Origin: DATLFA01 sp035525225 | GTDB lineage: Bacteria > Actinomycetota > Acidimicrobiia > Acidimicrobiales > WLNW01 | DNA length: 64,000 nucleotides | NCBI GenBank assembly: GCA_035525225.1 | Contig: DATLFA010000088.1 | Span: forward strand, 62,001 to 126,000 | Reading direction: 5' to 3' | Shown: positions 15,831 to 23,703 of the stretch, piece by piece | Position numbering within the stretch: position 1 is the stretch's first letter | Layout: each line of letters opens with the position of its first letter | The notes under the pieces: generated by a model | What the model was told of the DNA's origin: nothing | The model's input: the letters and a program-made list of their open reading frames with translations, nothing else | Database searches by the model: none | Made by a program: the position numbers and the translations under genes

Positions 15831-16298
15831 TCAGGCGCCCTTCATCGGCATGCGGCTGTTGTCCCACGTCAGCACGCGCGTATCGGGTACGAACCGGATG
15901 AACGTACGGGCGGCGTAGTGCTCTTGTGTCTTCTGCGGCATCGCCGTGTGATCGCCGCGATACTTCGCGTACTTGACGTCGAGTTCGTCGTCGATGCGTT
16001 CGATCAACGCACGGTCCTTGTCGAGGTCGAGTAATTCGCATCGACCGGTGAGGTGCACGGCCAGCAAATCGACCCACCGCTCCCCCGACTCGATGAGGAA
16101 CGACGCTCTCGGGTCGTGACGCAACCGGGCGAGCTTCTTCGTCCGGCTCGGCGCCGCGAGACAGATCGTACGATCGATCGCGACGAACCATACTGGCAGC
16201 GCGATCGGCATGCCGTCTCGACGCAGCGTGGTGAAGATGCCCGTATGGGCCTGCGCCAAGGCCTCCCAGGCTTCGTCAGGCGACAGTCGAATACTCAC
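15831..16298 (-). CDS. PPOX-class flavin/F420-dependent family protein
   Basis: This 155-residue split-barrel protein contains GIFTTLRRDGMPIALPVWFVAIDRTICLAAPSRTKKLARLRHDPRASFLIES, the canonical beta-strand pattern and Arg/Lys cofactor-phosphate contacts of PPOX-family proteins that bind FMN or F420. The start is GTG 16298, preceded by a run of G (GGGGGGATC). It is the first gene of the PPOX-crotonase-DUF1214 operon and follows the terminator of the decarboxylase gene. Its partner substrate is unknown. Confidence 0.8.
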   Translation of the reverse strand: MSIRLSPDEAWEALAQAHTGIFTTLRRDGMPIALPVWFVAIDRTICLAAPSRTKKLARLRHDPRASFLIESGERWVDLLAVHLTGRCELLDLDKDRALIERIDDELDVKYAKYRGDHTAMPQKTQEHYAARTFIRFVPDTRVLTWDNSRMPMKGA

Positions 16299-16307
16299 GA
16301 TCCCCCC

Positions 16308-16344
16308 AAAACAACGAACGGCGGAGGACCGGGGCCCTCCGCCG
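16308..16344 (-). terminator. Rho-independent-like terminator of the decarboxylase gene
   Basis: The 9-bp stem CGGCGGAGG (16319-16327) pairs with CCTCCGCCG (16336-16344) around an 8-nt loop. On the minus strand it is followed by TTCGTTGTTTT. It lies 22 bp beyond the stop of the 16367-17575 gene and before the next operon. Confidence 0.6.
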
Positions 16345-16366
16345 CGACGTTAGTGGAAATGCGCAA

Positions 16367-17575
16367 TCAGGCTTCGACCGGCAGGTAGTGGCCGCGCAAC
16401 GGGGTAAACCCGTTGAACGAGACCGACGCGTAGGTCGTCGTGTACGCGCCGGTCGAGAGCAACCGGATGCGATCGCCTGCAGTCAGTGCCAACGGCAGCT
16501 CGTAATGCGTGCATTCGTAGATGACATCGGTGGAGTCGCACGTGGGGCCGGCGAGCGCCACCCGACCGGCGGGGCCGCCGTCGTACGCCGTCTCTATGCG
16601 GTACTTGATCGCTTCGCCCTGCGCCTCGGCGAGCCCGTTGTAGATGCCGGCATCGATGTACACCCAGCGCACGTCGTCTTCGAACGAACGACGCGATACC
16701 AACACGACCTCGGCTTCCATCACGCCGGCGTCGGCGACGAGGTAGCGACCGGGCTCGGCGATGATCTGCGGAAGTTCGGGGCCGAGGTGGCGATGCAACG
16801 CGGCGATGATCGCATCGCCGTAGCTGTCGACCGCCGGAATGCCATCGATGTAATGGCCGGGAAAGCCGCCACCGAGATTGACCAGCGCCGGTGTGATGCC
16901 CTCGTCGCGTAGCCGCGCGAAGACTCCCGCGACCGGTTCGAGGGCTTTGTCCCACGCCTGGACATCTCGTTGCTGCGACCCGACGTGGAACGACACGCCC
17001 ACGGCCAAGCCCTTGCCCGCCGCCGCGACGAGCAGCTCGCTGGCAAGTGCCGGCGTGGTGCCGAACTTGCGCGAAAGCGGCCAATCAGCGCCACCACCAT
17101 CGGTGGTGATGCGGCAGAACACCGTTGACTCGGGCGCGACCTCGACGATCTTGTCGAGCTCGGCGTCGCAATCGAAGGCGAACATACGAACGCCCTTGTC
17201 GTACGCGTACTCGATGTCGCGCTGCTTCTTGATCGTGTTGCCGTAGCTGATCTGAGACGGCAGCGCCCCCGCGGCGAGGCACATGTCGACCTCGTTGGGG
17301 CTGGCGACATCGAACCGCGAACCTAGCGATACCAGGAGCCGAAGGATCTCTGGTGCCGGGTTGGCCTTGATGGCGTAGAAGATGTCGGCCATCGGCAATG
17401 CCGCGGCCAACTGGCGGTACCGCTCGGCGACGATCTGGAGGTCGACGACCACGAAGGGCGTCTCGAGATCTGGATTGTCGGCGATGAAAGCAGCGATACG
17501 TTCGGTCTGCGGCGACTCGATGGCCGTCGCAGGGGTGGATGAATGGCGCGGAACAAGCCGCAGGGCCTTGGGCAA
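16367..17575 (-). CDS. PLP-dependent ornithine/diaminopimelate-type decarboxylase (alanine-racemase fold)
   Basis: This roughly 402-residue fold-type III PLP enzyme has FYAIKANPAPEILRLL with the Schiff-base Lys, FHVGSQ, GGGFPGHY for phosphate binding, EPGRYLVADAG, and GPTCDSTDV with the catalytic Cys of the second subunit. GPTCDSTD is the eukaryotic-type ornithine decarboxylase wording, favouring ornithine or a related diamine precursor. The proposed start is TTG 17575, six bases after TAGGAG. The reading frame extends to GTG/ATG-like codons near 17641 but without a ribosome site. A divergent nitrilase-family gene follows, compatible with polyamine metabolism (inference). Confidence 0.83.
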   Translation of the reverse strand: MPKALRLVPRHSSTPATAIESPQTERIAAFIADNPDLETPFVVVDLQIVAERYRQLAAALPMADIFYAIKANPAPEILRLLVSLGSRFDVASPNEVDMCLAAGALPSQISYGNTIKKQRDIEYAYDKGVRMFAFDCDAELDKIVEVAPESTVFCRITTDGGGADWPLSRKFGTTPALASELLVAAAGKGLAVGVSFHVGSQQRDVQAWDKALEPVAGVFARLRDEGITPALVNLGGGFPGHYIDGIPAVDSYGDAIIAALHRHLGPELPQIIAEPGRYLVADAGVMEAEVVLVSRRSFEDDVRWVYIDAGIYNGLAEAQGEAIKYRIETAYDGGPAGRVALAGPTCDSTDVIYECTHYELPLALTAGDRIRLLSTGAYTTTYASVSFNGFTPLRGHYLPVEA

Positions 17576-17920
17576 TTCGACTCCTAGGAAACAAATGTGA
17601 ACCAGTAATGGTGGATACCAGTCCGCGCGCAGTGCTCGCATCCAACGTCAGCGAAACGGGGTCTCGGCTACCTGACGTGTTGCGCGCTTACCTGCGCACG
17701 GGATGGCTCACATGTTGTCTCCCCCGAGAAGCACGCCCCGGAGTGCGGTGTTGCGCTGCGACGAAGGCATCGTGCGCTCCTCGGTTTGGTGGGTAGTCAT
17801 CGGGTAACCCGATCGGCGCGAACTATAGCGACCTTTAGGCTTTACTCCACAACCACCGCCAGGTGAAATGATTGCGGTTTGATTGCGCTGACTCGCGCGG
17901 CAACGGTCCGGGGGGTACCC
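17576..17920. other. Intergenic region between divergent decarboxylase and amidase genes, with a possible 30-codon leader ORF
   Basis: No conserved gene is seen in these 345 bases. On the minus strand ATG 17800 to TGA 17708 encodes a 30-residue peptide (MTTHQTEERTMPSSQRNTAL then RGVLLGGDNM). It ends 132 bp before the proposed decarboxylase start and could be a leader peptide, but it has no ribosome site. An AT-richer stretch at about 17820-17850 (TATAGC, CTTTAGGCTTTA) is the best place for the amidase promoter. I see no riboswitch or tRNA. Confidence 0.35.
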
Positions 17921-18871
17921 ATGGTGAGGCAAGACGACACGTTCCACGTCGGTGTGGTGAATTTCGCGCCCGTCTATCACGACAAGGCAGCGACGCTCGA
18001 CAAGATCGAAGCCAGCATCGTCGAGGCCGCGGCACAAGGCATCGACCTGCTCGCCTTCCCCGAGGAGGCGCTCATCGGCGCGGCGGCGTGCGAAGGCTGC
18101 CGCACGGCCGGCGGTGCGTGCGACGAGCACGTCGAACTCGCGGAGACAGTGCCCGGCCCGGCGGCCGATCGCGTCGCGAAGCTGGCCGAGCAACACGACA
18201 TGTACGTCATGTTCGGTATGGCCGAACGAGATCGTGGCGAGTCGCGCCGGCTGTACAACGCGGTGGCGGTCATCGGGCCCGACGGCATCCAGGGCACGTA
18301 TCGCAAGATCCATCTCGGTAGCCCGCCGTGGGTCACCGAGGGCATCACGTTCGCGCCCGGCGACGCGCTGCCGGTCTGGAACACGAGATGGGGACCAGTC
18401 GGCGTGCTCATCTGCTACGACTTCTGGCTCAATCCCGAGCTCTCGCGCATACTTGCCCTGAAGGGCGCGCAGCTCATCGTCAACTGCTCCGCCTCCTTCG
18501 CCGGTCCCGGCAAGCGCGAGTACTTCATGCACACGACCGAGGTCCGCGCCCTGGAGAATCAGGTCTATACGGCCAGCTCCAACTTCGTGGGCGGCGAGGC
18601 CGATGCCGGCAACTACGCAGCCGGTGGGCTCGACAAGCCCCGGGTTGCGCACTGGGGCGGCTCGAGCACGATCGCGGGGCCCGCCTTCCCCCGCTTCAAC
18701 CACGTCTACGCCGCGGCGAGCACGGACCACGAAGAGATCGTGAGCGCGGTGTTGTCGCGGCAAAAGCTCGAGCGGTGGCGCACCGTGTACCCATGGCAAC
18801 AGTGGCGGCGAGGGCACCAGCGCGATGTCTCGCGACTCATCGCTCGGGAGTTCGACGAACTCTCGCGCTAA
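17921..18871 (+). CDS. Nitrilase-superfamily carbon-nitrogen hydrolase
   Basis: This 316-residue enzyme keeps the complete Glu-Lys-Cys triad: DLLAFPEEALIG (Glu), GTYRKIHLGS (Lys) and VLICYDFWLNPELSR (Cys). ALENQVYTASSNFVGG is also family-typical. Members hydrolyse amides, carbamoyl groups or nitriles. Given the neighbouring ornithine-type decarboxylase, an amidase for a polyamine-pathway compound such as N-carbamoylputrescine is possible but unproven. ATG 17921 lies five bases after GGGGGG; an upstream in-frame ATG at 17879 lacks a site. Its stop overlaps the convergent hddA stop (18868-18871). Confidence 0.85.
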   Translation: MVRQDDTFHVGVVNFAPVYHDKAATLDKIEASIVEAAAQGIDLLAFPEEALIGAAACEGCRTAGGACDEHVELAETVPGPAADRVAKLAEQHDMYVMFGMAERDRGESRRLYNAVAVIGPDGIQGTYRKIHLGSPPWVTEGITFAPGDALPVWNTRWGPVGVLICYDFWLNPELSRILALKGAQLIVNCSASFAGPGKREYFMHTTEVRALENQVYTASSNFVGGEADAGNYAAGGLDKPRVAHWGGSSTIAGPAFPRFNHVYAAASTDHEEIVSAVLSRQKLERWRTVYPWQQWRRGHQRDVSRLIAREFDELSR

Positions 18872-19944
18872 TTGGCCTCCGCCGCCGGGTCACCGCCGGG
18901 GTCGAGTTCCCGGAATCGACGTCCGGGCGCCGCGTCGGGATCGATGTCAGGGTAGTCCTGCTCTCGATCCATGAAGATCACCTGACTGCCACCGAACTCG
19001 AAGCGGAACGGCACGTACACCAACTTGTGCAACGCCTCGCGAATCGCGAAGTGACATTCGGGTGGCGCGAAGACCAAGAAGAACCCGCCTCCACCCGCGC
19101 CGAGGAGCTTTCCGCCGGTCGCACCGTGGCGGACCGCGATCTCGTAGATGTCGTCGATATCGAAGTTGGACACTTGCGCCGACAAGCTACGTTTGGCCTT
19201 CCACGCTTCGTGCAGGAGGAAGCCGAAGGCCTTGAGATCGACCCCAGAGTTCAAGACTGTGACCGCTTCGTCGGTGAGATCCATCATGAGACGCAACTGC
19301 CGGTGCTTCGACTTGATGTCGTCGACGTAGCTCTTGGCGACAGTCTGCGCAGTGCGCCGTATGCCCGTGTAGAAGAGCATGAGGTGGTCGTTGAGCTCTT
19401 GCAACCGGGACGTGCCGACCGGGACGGCGTTGACCACCAGGTCTCCTGACGGGTGGAACGTGATCAAGTTGAAGCCGCCGTGGGCGGTCGATGCCTGATC
19501 CTGCGAGCCGACGGTCTCGCGCAGCACCTCTTGTTCGATGTAGATCGCTTCGCGCGTGAGCTCGTGCTTACCGACCATACGACCCTGCAACGCGTACAAC
19601 GCATGCAATAGCCCGACGGTGAACGCCGAACTCGAGCCGAGGCCGCTGCGCGCAGGAAGATCCGCGTCGTGGTGGATCTCGAGACCGCGCTCGATGCCGA
19701 GATGGCGGATGACCTCACGCGCCGACGGGTGACGTATCTCGTCGACCGTCTTGCAGTTCTCGACCTTCGAGTAGATGATGCGGATCTTGTGCTCGAAGAA
19801 CGGGGGGAGGTAGCGACAGGTCAGGTAGCAGTACTTGTCGATCGTGGTCGCCAACACAGCGCCACCGTGCTCGCGATACCAGCCGGGATAGTCGGTGCCG
19901 CCACCGAAGAACGACACGCGAAAGGGTGTGCGGCTGATGATCAT
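18868..19944 (-). CDS. hddA: GHMP kinase, D-glycero-D-manno-heptose 7-phosphate kinase type
   Basis: This 358-residue GHMP kinase has MIISRTPFRVSFFGGGTDYPGW (substrate and N-terminal motif), PARSGLGSSSAFTVGLLHA (ATP loop) and GATGGKLLGAGGGGFFLVF (motif 3). The FFGGGTDYP start is characteristic of the HddA/GmhA-associated branch. It should phosphorylate the anomeric carbon of heptose 7-phosphate, making the 1,7-bisphosphate. It has a strong ribosome site (GGGAGGAG) before ATG 19944. It lies 53 bp downstream of gmhA in the four-gene heptose operon. The nucleotidyltransferase needed to make an NDP-heptose (hddC or hldE-like) is not in the window. Confidence 0.87.
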   Translation of the reverse strand: MIISRTPFRVSFFGGGTDYPGWYREHGGAVLATTIDKYCYLTCRYLPPFFEHKIRIIYSKVENCKTVDEIRHPSAREVIRHLGIERGLEIHHDADLPARSGLGSSSAFTVGLLHALYALQGRMVGKHELTREAIYIEQEVLRETVGSQDQASTAHGGFNLITFHPSGDLVVNAVPVGTSRLQELNDHLMLFYTGIRRTAQTVAKSYVDDIKSKHRQLRLMMDLTDEAVTVLNSGVDLKAFGFLLHEAWKAKRSLSAQVSNFDIDDIYEIAVRHGATGGKLLGAGGGGFFLVFAPPECHFAIREALHKLVYVPFRFEFGGSQVIFMDREQDYPDIDPDAAPGRRFRELDPGGDPAAEAN

Positions 19945-19997
19945 CCCGAGCTCCTCCCTTTCGAGTGTAAGGCCCTACCAGACCTCGCCCAAGGGCC

Positions 19998-20600
19998 CTA
20001 TTGCTCATCCTCATAGCCGTAGAGCTCGCGCTCGACGAGTTGGCAGATGATGTGCTCGATCGCCAGGTGGGTCTCTTGGACGAACATCGTGGACGAGCTC
20101 GGCACACGGATCGCGACATCGACCATCGAGGGCAACGCTCCACCGGACCCGAGCAGACCGATGGTGTGGATGCGTTGCGTGCGAGCCTGCTCGACCGCTC
20201 TCAACACGTTGGTCGAATTGCCGCTCGTACTGATGCCGAGCAAGACGTCGCCGGGCTTGCCGAGCGCCTGTACCTGACGGGCGAACACGTCCTCGTAGTT
20301 GACGTCGTTGGTGAATGCGGTCAGAAAGGAGGTGTCCGTCGTCAACGCGATCGCCGGCAGCCCGGGCCGTTCGTAGTCCATGGTGAGCCGGCTCACCAGT
20401 TCTGCTGCCACATGTTGACAATCAGCAGCCGAGCCGCCGTTGCCACAGAGCATCAACTTGCCGCCGTCGCGAAACGACGATGCAACGAGATCGACCGCCG
20501 CGACGATCGAGGGGAGACACTCGTCGACCGTTTGCCGGGTGACCTCGATGCTCGCCTCCAGGTGGCGGCGCGCTCGTGCGAGTTGGTGCTGTTCGCTCAT
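19998..20600 (-). CDS. gmhA: Phosphoheptose isomerase (SIS domain)
   Basis: This 200-residue SIS-domain protein has LMLCGNGGSAADCQHVAAELVSRL near residues 49-71, LTTDTSFLTAFTNDVNYEDVFARQV, GDVLLGISTSGNSTNVLRA and THLAIEHIICQLVE, all diagnostic of GmhA (conserved His and Glu of the active site). It converts sedoheptulose 7-phosphate to D-glycero-D-manno-heptose 7-phosphate in the cytoplasm. ATG 20600 overlaps the TGA of gmhB (ATGA 20597-20600). Its product is the expected substrate of the hddA kinase downstream. Confidence 0.93.
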   Translation of the reverse strand: MSEQHQLARARRHLEASIEVTRQTVDECLPSIVAAVDLVASSFRDGGKLMLCGNGGSAADCQHVAAELVSRLTMDYERPGLPAIALTTDTSFLTAFTNDVNYEDVFARQVQALGKPGDVLLGISTSGNSTNVLRAVEQARTQRIHTIGLLGSGGALPSMVDVAIRVPSSSTMFVQETHLAIEHIICQLVERELYGYEDEQ

Positions 20601-21160
20601 GTCATCCTGTCGGCGCGTAACGCACCGATAATGACCCGTGCCGCCCCAGGAAGGTCGTCCACCACGAAATCGGCCGTCGCGTCACCGGCGGCCTCGTGGG
20701 TGGAGCCGTAGCCCGTACGCACCAGGATCGTCGTCGCACCCAGACCTCGACCCAGACCGATATCGCACGGCTTGTCGCCGACGACGAACACGCTCGCCGG
20801 ATCGAAGCCGAGATCCGCGGCCGCCCGCTCCACGAGCAGAGTTCCGGGTTTGCGACAGGTGCAGCCCTCGTCGGGTAGATGGGGACAGTGATAGATCGCG
20901 TCGATCGTGGCGCCGCGCTCGGCGAGCAATTCCCGCAGCCGAGCATGGATGGCGGCGAGGCGCGCCTCGTCGAAGTAGCCGCGTGCGATAGCCGACTGGT
21001 TCGTGACGACGACGAGCCGGCAGCCCGCGGATCGCAACGCCCGCAAGCCATCGGCGGCGCCCGGCAGCAGCTCGACCTGATCTGGGTGCGACAGATAGTG
21101 CACCTCGACGTTCAGAGTGCCGTCGCGATCGAGGACGACGACGGGTGTACTGCTGCTCAT
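20597..21160 (-). CDS. gmhB: D,D-heptose 1,7-bisphosphate phosphatase (HAD family)
   Basis: This 187-residue HAD phosphatase has VVVLDRDGTLNVEVHYL (nucleophile Asp and DxD), VVTNQSAIARGYF, a zinc-binding cluster CPHLPDEGCTCRKP, and VFVVGDKPCDIGLGRGLG (metal Asp). All of these are typical of GmhB. It removes the 7-phosphate from heptose 1,7-bisphosphate made by HddA. I place the start at ATG 21160, whose ATG overlaps the glycosyltransferase TGA (21157-21160). The longer frame to 21229 would overlap that gene and begins with non-family sequence. Confidence 0.92.
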   Translation of the reverse strand: MSSSTPVVVLDRDGTLNVEVHYLSHPDQVELLPGAADGLRALRSAGCRLVVVTNQSAIARGYFDEARLAAIHARLRELLAERGATIDAIYHCPHLPDEGCTCRKPGTLLVERAAADLGFDPASVFVVGDKPCDIGLGRGLGATTILVRTGYGSTHEAAGDATADFVVDDLPGAARVIIGALRADRMT

Positions 21161-22242
21161 TTCTTTCGACTCCGCAACGCACGCTCGTACACGTCGATGT
21201 GTTGGGGTCCGATGACCGCGGGGGCCCACTCACGGTCGAGCTTGTTACGACCCGCGGCGCCCATCCGGTGGCGCAGCTCGTCGTCTTCGAGCAACGTCAC
21301 GAGCGCGTCAGCCAGCGCCCGTTCGTCGCGCGGCGGAACCAGCAGACCGGTGACGCCGTCCTCCACGACCGACGGCAACCCGCCCACGGAGGTCGCTACG
21401 ACCGGGCGGTTGAACGCGTAGGCGATGGGCACGACCCCCGACTGCGACGCGTCGATGTACGGCAAAACGACCACACTCGATTCGCCGAAATACCGCGCAA
21501 CGCGCTCGTCGGGAATGTGCTCGTTGTCGATCACGAACCGACTCGGGTTCACCATCATGCGACGGTACTTCTCGAAGTCCTCACCCTTGCCGGCGATCAC
21601 GATCGCGACATCAGCAACACGCGCCGAAATGAGGGGTTCGGCGCGTATCAAGTATTCGAGCCCCTTGTACTCCCAGATGCGCCCGAAGAACAGCAGGCGC
21701 TTGCCTCGCTCCGACACCGTTGCGTCCGGGCCGCCGGACGATATTGCGACGTGCGGTATGACGGTGATGAGGTCTGCCGGGAGGTGGACGTCGTCCACCA
21801 ACACGGACTTCAGTTGCTCGGCGTGCGTGATCAACTGATCGGCGCGGCGGTAGCCCCAATGCACCAGTCGCTGTGGCGTGCGGGCGGACTCGACATCGCC
21901 GACGTGGTGCACCGGGTCGTGCACGGTGATCACGAGCGGGTACCGGCGAAGTGTGGGCAACAACAGGCTGAACCACAGATGGACGTGCTGCACGTGCACG
22001 ACATCGGGGCGAAAGCGGCCGATCGCCCGCCGCAGCCTGGCCATCGCCAACATCTGCTGCGGCGCCTCGCGGATGCGAGGCAAGTCATAGAAGTGCGTCT
22101 CGATCTTGGGATTCAGCTTCGATGCGTGGGGCGCCGAGCCGTTCCGCGGGCTCAACAACAGCACATCGGCGTGGTCGCATATGGCGTTCGCCACTTGGAC
22201 GCCGTATTCGCCGGCGTCGAACGAAACCATTGCCACTCTCAT
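21157..22242 (-). CDS. Glycosyltransferase family 4
   Basis: This 361-residue GT-B enzyme begins MRVAMVSFDAGEYGVQVANAI. FRPDVVHVQHVHLWFSL and VITVHDPVHH lie in the acceptor domain. KRLLFFGRIWEYKGLEYLIRAEPLI, VVLPYIDASQSGVVPIAYAF and PVVATSVGGLPSVVEDGVTGLLVPPRD form the nucleotide-sugar half with the EX7E-like region. It is first in the operon with gmhB, gmhA and hddA, so a heptosyl donor or a heptose-containing surface glycan is the likely context. ATG 22242 follows GGGAGAAA; the frame remains open to 22413 without a better start. It diverges from egtB. Confidence 0.88.
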   Translation of the reverse strand: MRVAMVSFDAGEYGVQVANAICDHADVLLLSPRNGSAPHASKLNPKIETHFYDLPRIREAPQQMLAMARLRRAIGRFRPDVVHVQHVHLWFSLLLPTLRRYPLVITVHDPVHHVGDVESARTPQRLVHWGYRRADQLITHAEQLKSVLVDDVHLPADLITVIPHVAISSGGPDATVSERGKRLLFFGRIWEYKGLEYLIRAEPLISARVADVAIVIAGKGEDFEKYRRMMVNPSRFVIDNEHIPDERVARYFGESSVVVLPYIDASQSGVVPIAYAFNRPVVATSVGGLPSVVEDGVTGLLVPPRDERALADALVTLLEDDELRHRMGAAGRNKLDREWAPAVIGPQHIDVYERALRSRKK

Positions 22243-22401
22243 CAGCGATTTCTCCCGGGGAACGAGAACCACCTCTCTCATACCACGCACGGTGGCGATT
22301 CGCTTGGGCTCCACGGACCTACTGGTGAAGATTTCTCCGCCAGTGGGTTCCGGCACGCGGCCCTGCGGGTACGGGAGAAGCCGGCACGACGGGAATGGGC
22401 G

Positions 22402-23688
22402 ATGACACGACAACTTCTACGCGACGCTCCCGCTGACGTCAACGGTCAGCTGGCGCGGCGGTACCTGGACGTACGCTCGACCACCGACTCCCTGTCGTCG
22501 CTGCTGTCCGCCGAGGACCAGACGGTGCAGTCGATGCCCGACGTGTCACCGACCAAATGGCATAGGGCCCACACAACGTGGTTCTTCGAGACCTTCTTGT
22601 TGAAGGCGCAACCCTCGTACCGAGAGTTCCATCCTCGCTTCTGCTACCTCTTCAACTCGTATTACGAGACGATCGGCGAGCGACACCCAAGGGCAGAGCG
22701 CGGCAACTTGACCCGACCGAGCGCCGACGACGTCAGTGCCTACCGTCGCTTCGTCGACGACGCGATGGTGGAGTTGATTCACGGCATCGGCCCGCACCAG
22801 GGCCCGCTGCGCCAGCTCATCGAACTGGGACTACAGCACGAGCAGCAGCACCAAGAGCTGCTCCTCATGGACATCAAGCACGTGTTCTCGCGCAATCCCC
22901 TCGCACCTGCCTATGACGCCAACATCCCCGACGTCGCAACCACGACTACGACGCCATTGCGGTGGACGTCGATCGACGGTGGTCTCGTCGAGATCGGCAC
23001 CAACGACCACGATACGTTCAGCTTCGACAACGAGAGACCGCGCCACAAGGTGTGGCTGGAATCGTTTCGCTTGGCGAACCGGCTGGTCACCTGCGGCGAG
23101 TGGATCGACTTCATCGACGATGGTGGATATCGCACACCGTCGCTCTGGCTCTCCGATGGTTGGTCCGCCGTCGATCGCGACAAGTGGACCGCGCCGCTCT
23201 ATTGGCAACGCGCCGACGACGAATGGCAAGTGTTCACGTTGCGTGGGCTGCGCGCCATCGATCCCGCCGAGCCTGTCGTGCACGTCAGCCACTACGAAGC
23301 CGATGCGTTCGCTCGATGGGCCGGTGCGCGACTCCCGACCGAGGCCGAATGGGAACACGCGTCGAGCCAAGTCGCGCCACCGTCCTACGCCAACTTCTTG
23401 TCGAAGCGCCGGCTGCACCCCGCACCGGCAAGGGATGCCTTCGGCATCCAGCAACTCTTCGGCGATGTGTGGGAATGGACCGCCAGCGCCTACCTCGCGT
23501 ACCCCGGCTTCGTTCCGGGCGAAGGAGCCGTCGGTGAGTACAACGGCAAGTTCATGAGCGGTCAGATGGTGCTGCGGGGTGGCTGTTGCATCACCCCGGA
23601 CGACCATGCCCGCCTTTCGTACCGCAACTTCTTCTATCCGTCACAGCGATGGATGTTCGCCGGCGTGCGCCTCGCGGCGTGGGCCTGA
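22402..23688 (+). CDS. egtB: Ergothioneine biosynthesis sulfoxide synthase EgtB
   Basis: This 428-residue protein has an N-terminal DinB-like domain with HRAHTTWFFETFLL (residues 54-67) and the metal motif HEQQHQELL (146-154). A C-terminal FGE/sulfatase-modifying domain follows, with SHYEADAFARWAGARLPTEAEWEHA, FGDVWEWTASAYLAYPGF and LRGGCCITPDDHARLSYRNFF. This two-domain layout is EgtB, a non-haem iron enzyme joining a thiol to N-alpha-trimethylhistidine with O2. ATG 22402 is chosen because upstream sequence in the frame is antisense to the glycosyltransferase. The egtD gene follows after 15 bp. egtA, egtC and egtE are absent from the window. Confidence 0.93.
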   Translation: MTRQLLRDAPADVNGQLARRYLDVRSTTDSLSSLLSAEDQTVQSMPDVSPTKWHRAHTTWFFETFLLKAQPSYREFHPRFCYLFNSYYETIGERHPRAERGNLTRPSADDVSAYRRFVDDAMVELIHGIGPHQGPLRQLIELGLQHEQQHQELLLMDIKHVFSRNPLAPAYDANIPDVATTTTTPLRWTSIDGGLVEIGTNDHDTFSFDNERPRHKVWLESFRLANRLVTCGEWIDFIDDGGYRTPSLWLSDGWSAVDRDKWTAPLYWQRADDEWQVFTLRGLRAIDPAEPVVHVSHYEADAFARWAGARLPTEAEWEHASSQVAPPSYANFLSKRRLHPAPARDAFGIQQLFGDVWEWTASAYLAYPGFVPGEGAVGEYNGKFMSGQMVLRGGCCITPDDHARLSYRNFFYPSQRWMFAGVRLAAWA

Positions 23689-23703
23689 CCGACTCGAGGC
23701 TTT

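Noticed and set aside
21145..22401. A 420-residue N-terminal extension of EgtB
   Set aside because: It is antisense of the glycosyltransferase; EgtB homologues begin near MTRQLL and the layout is complete from ATG 22402.
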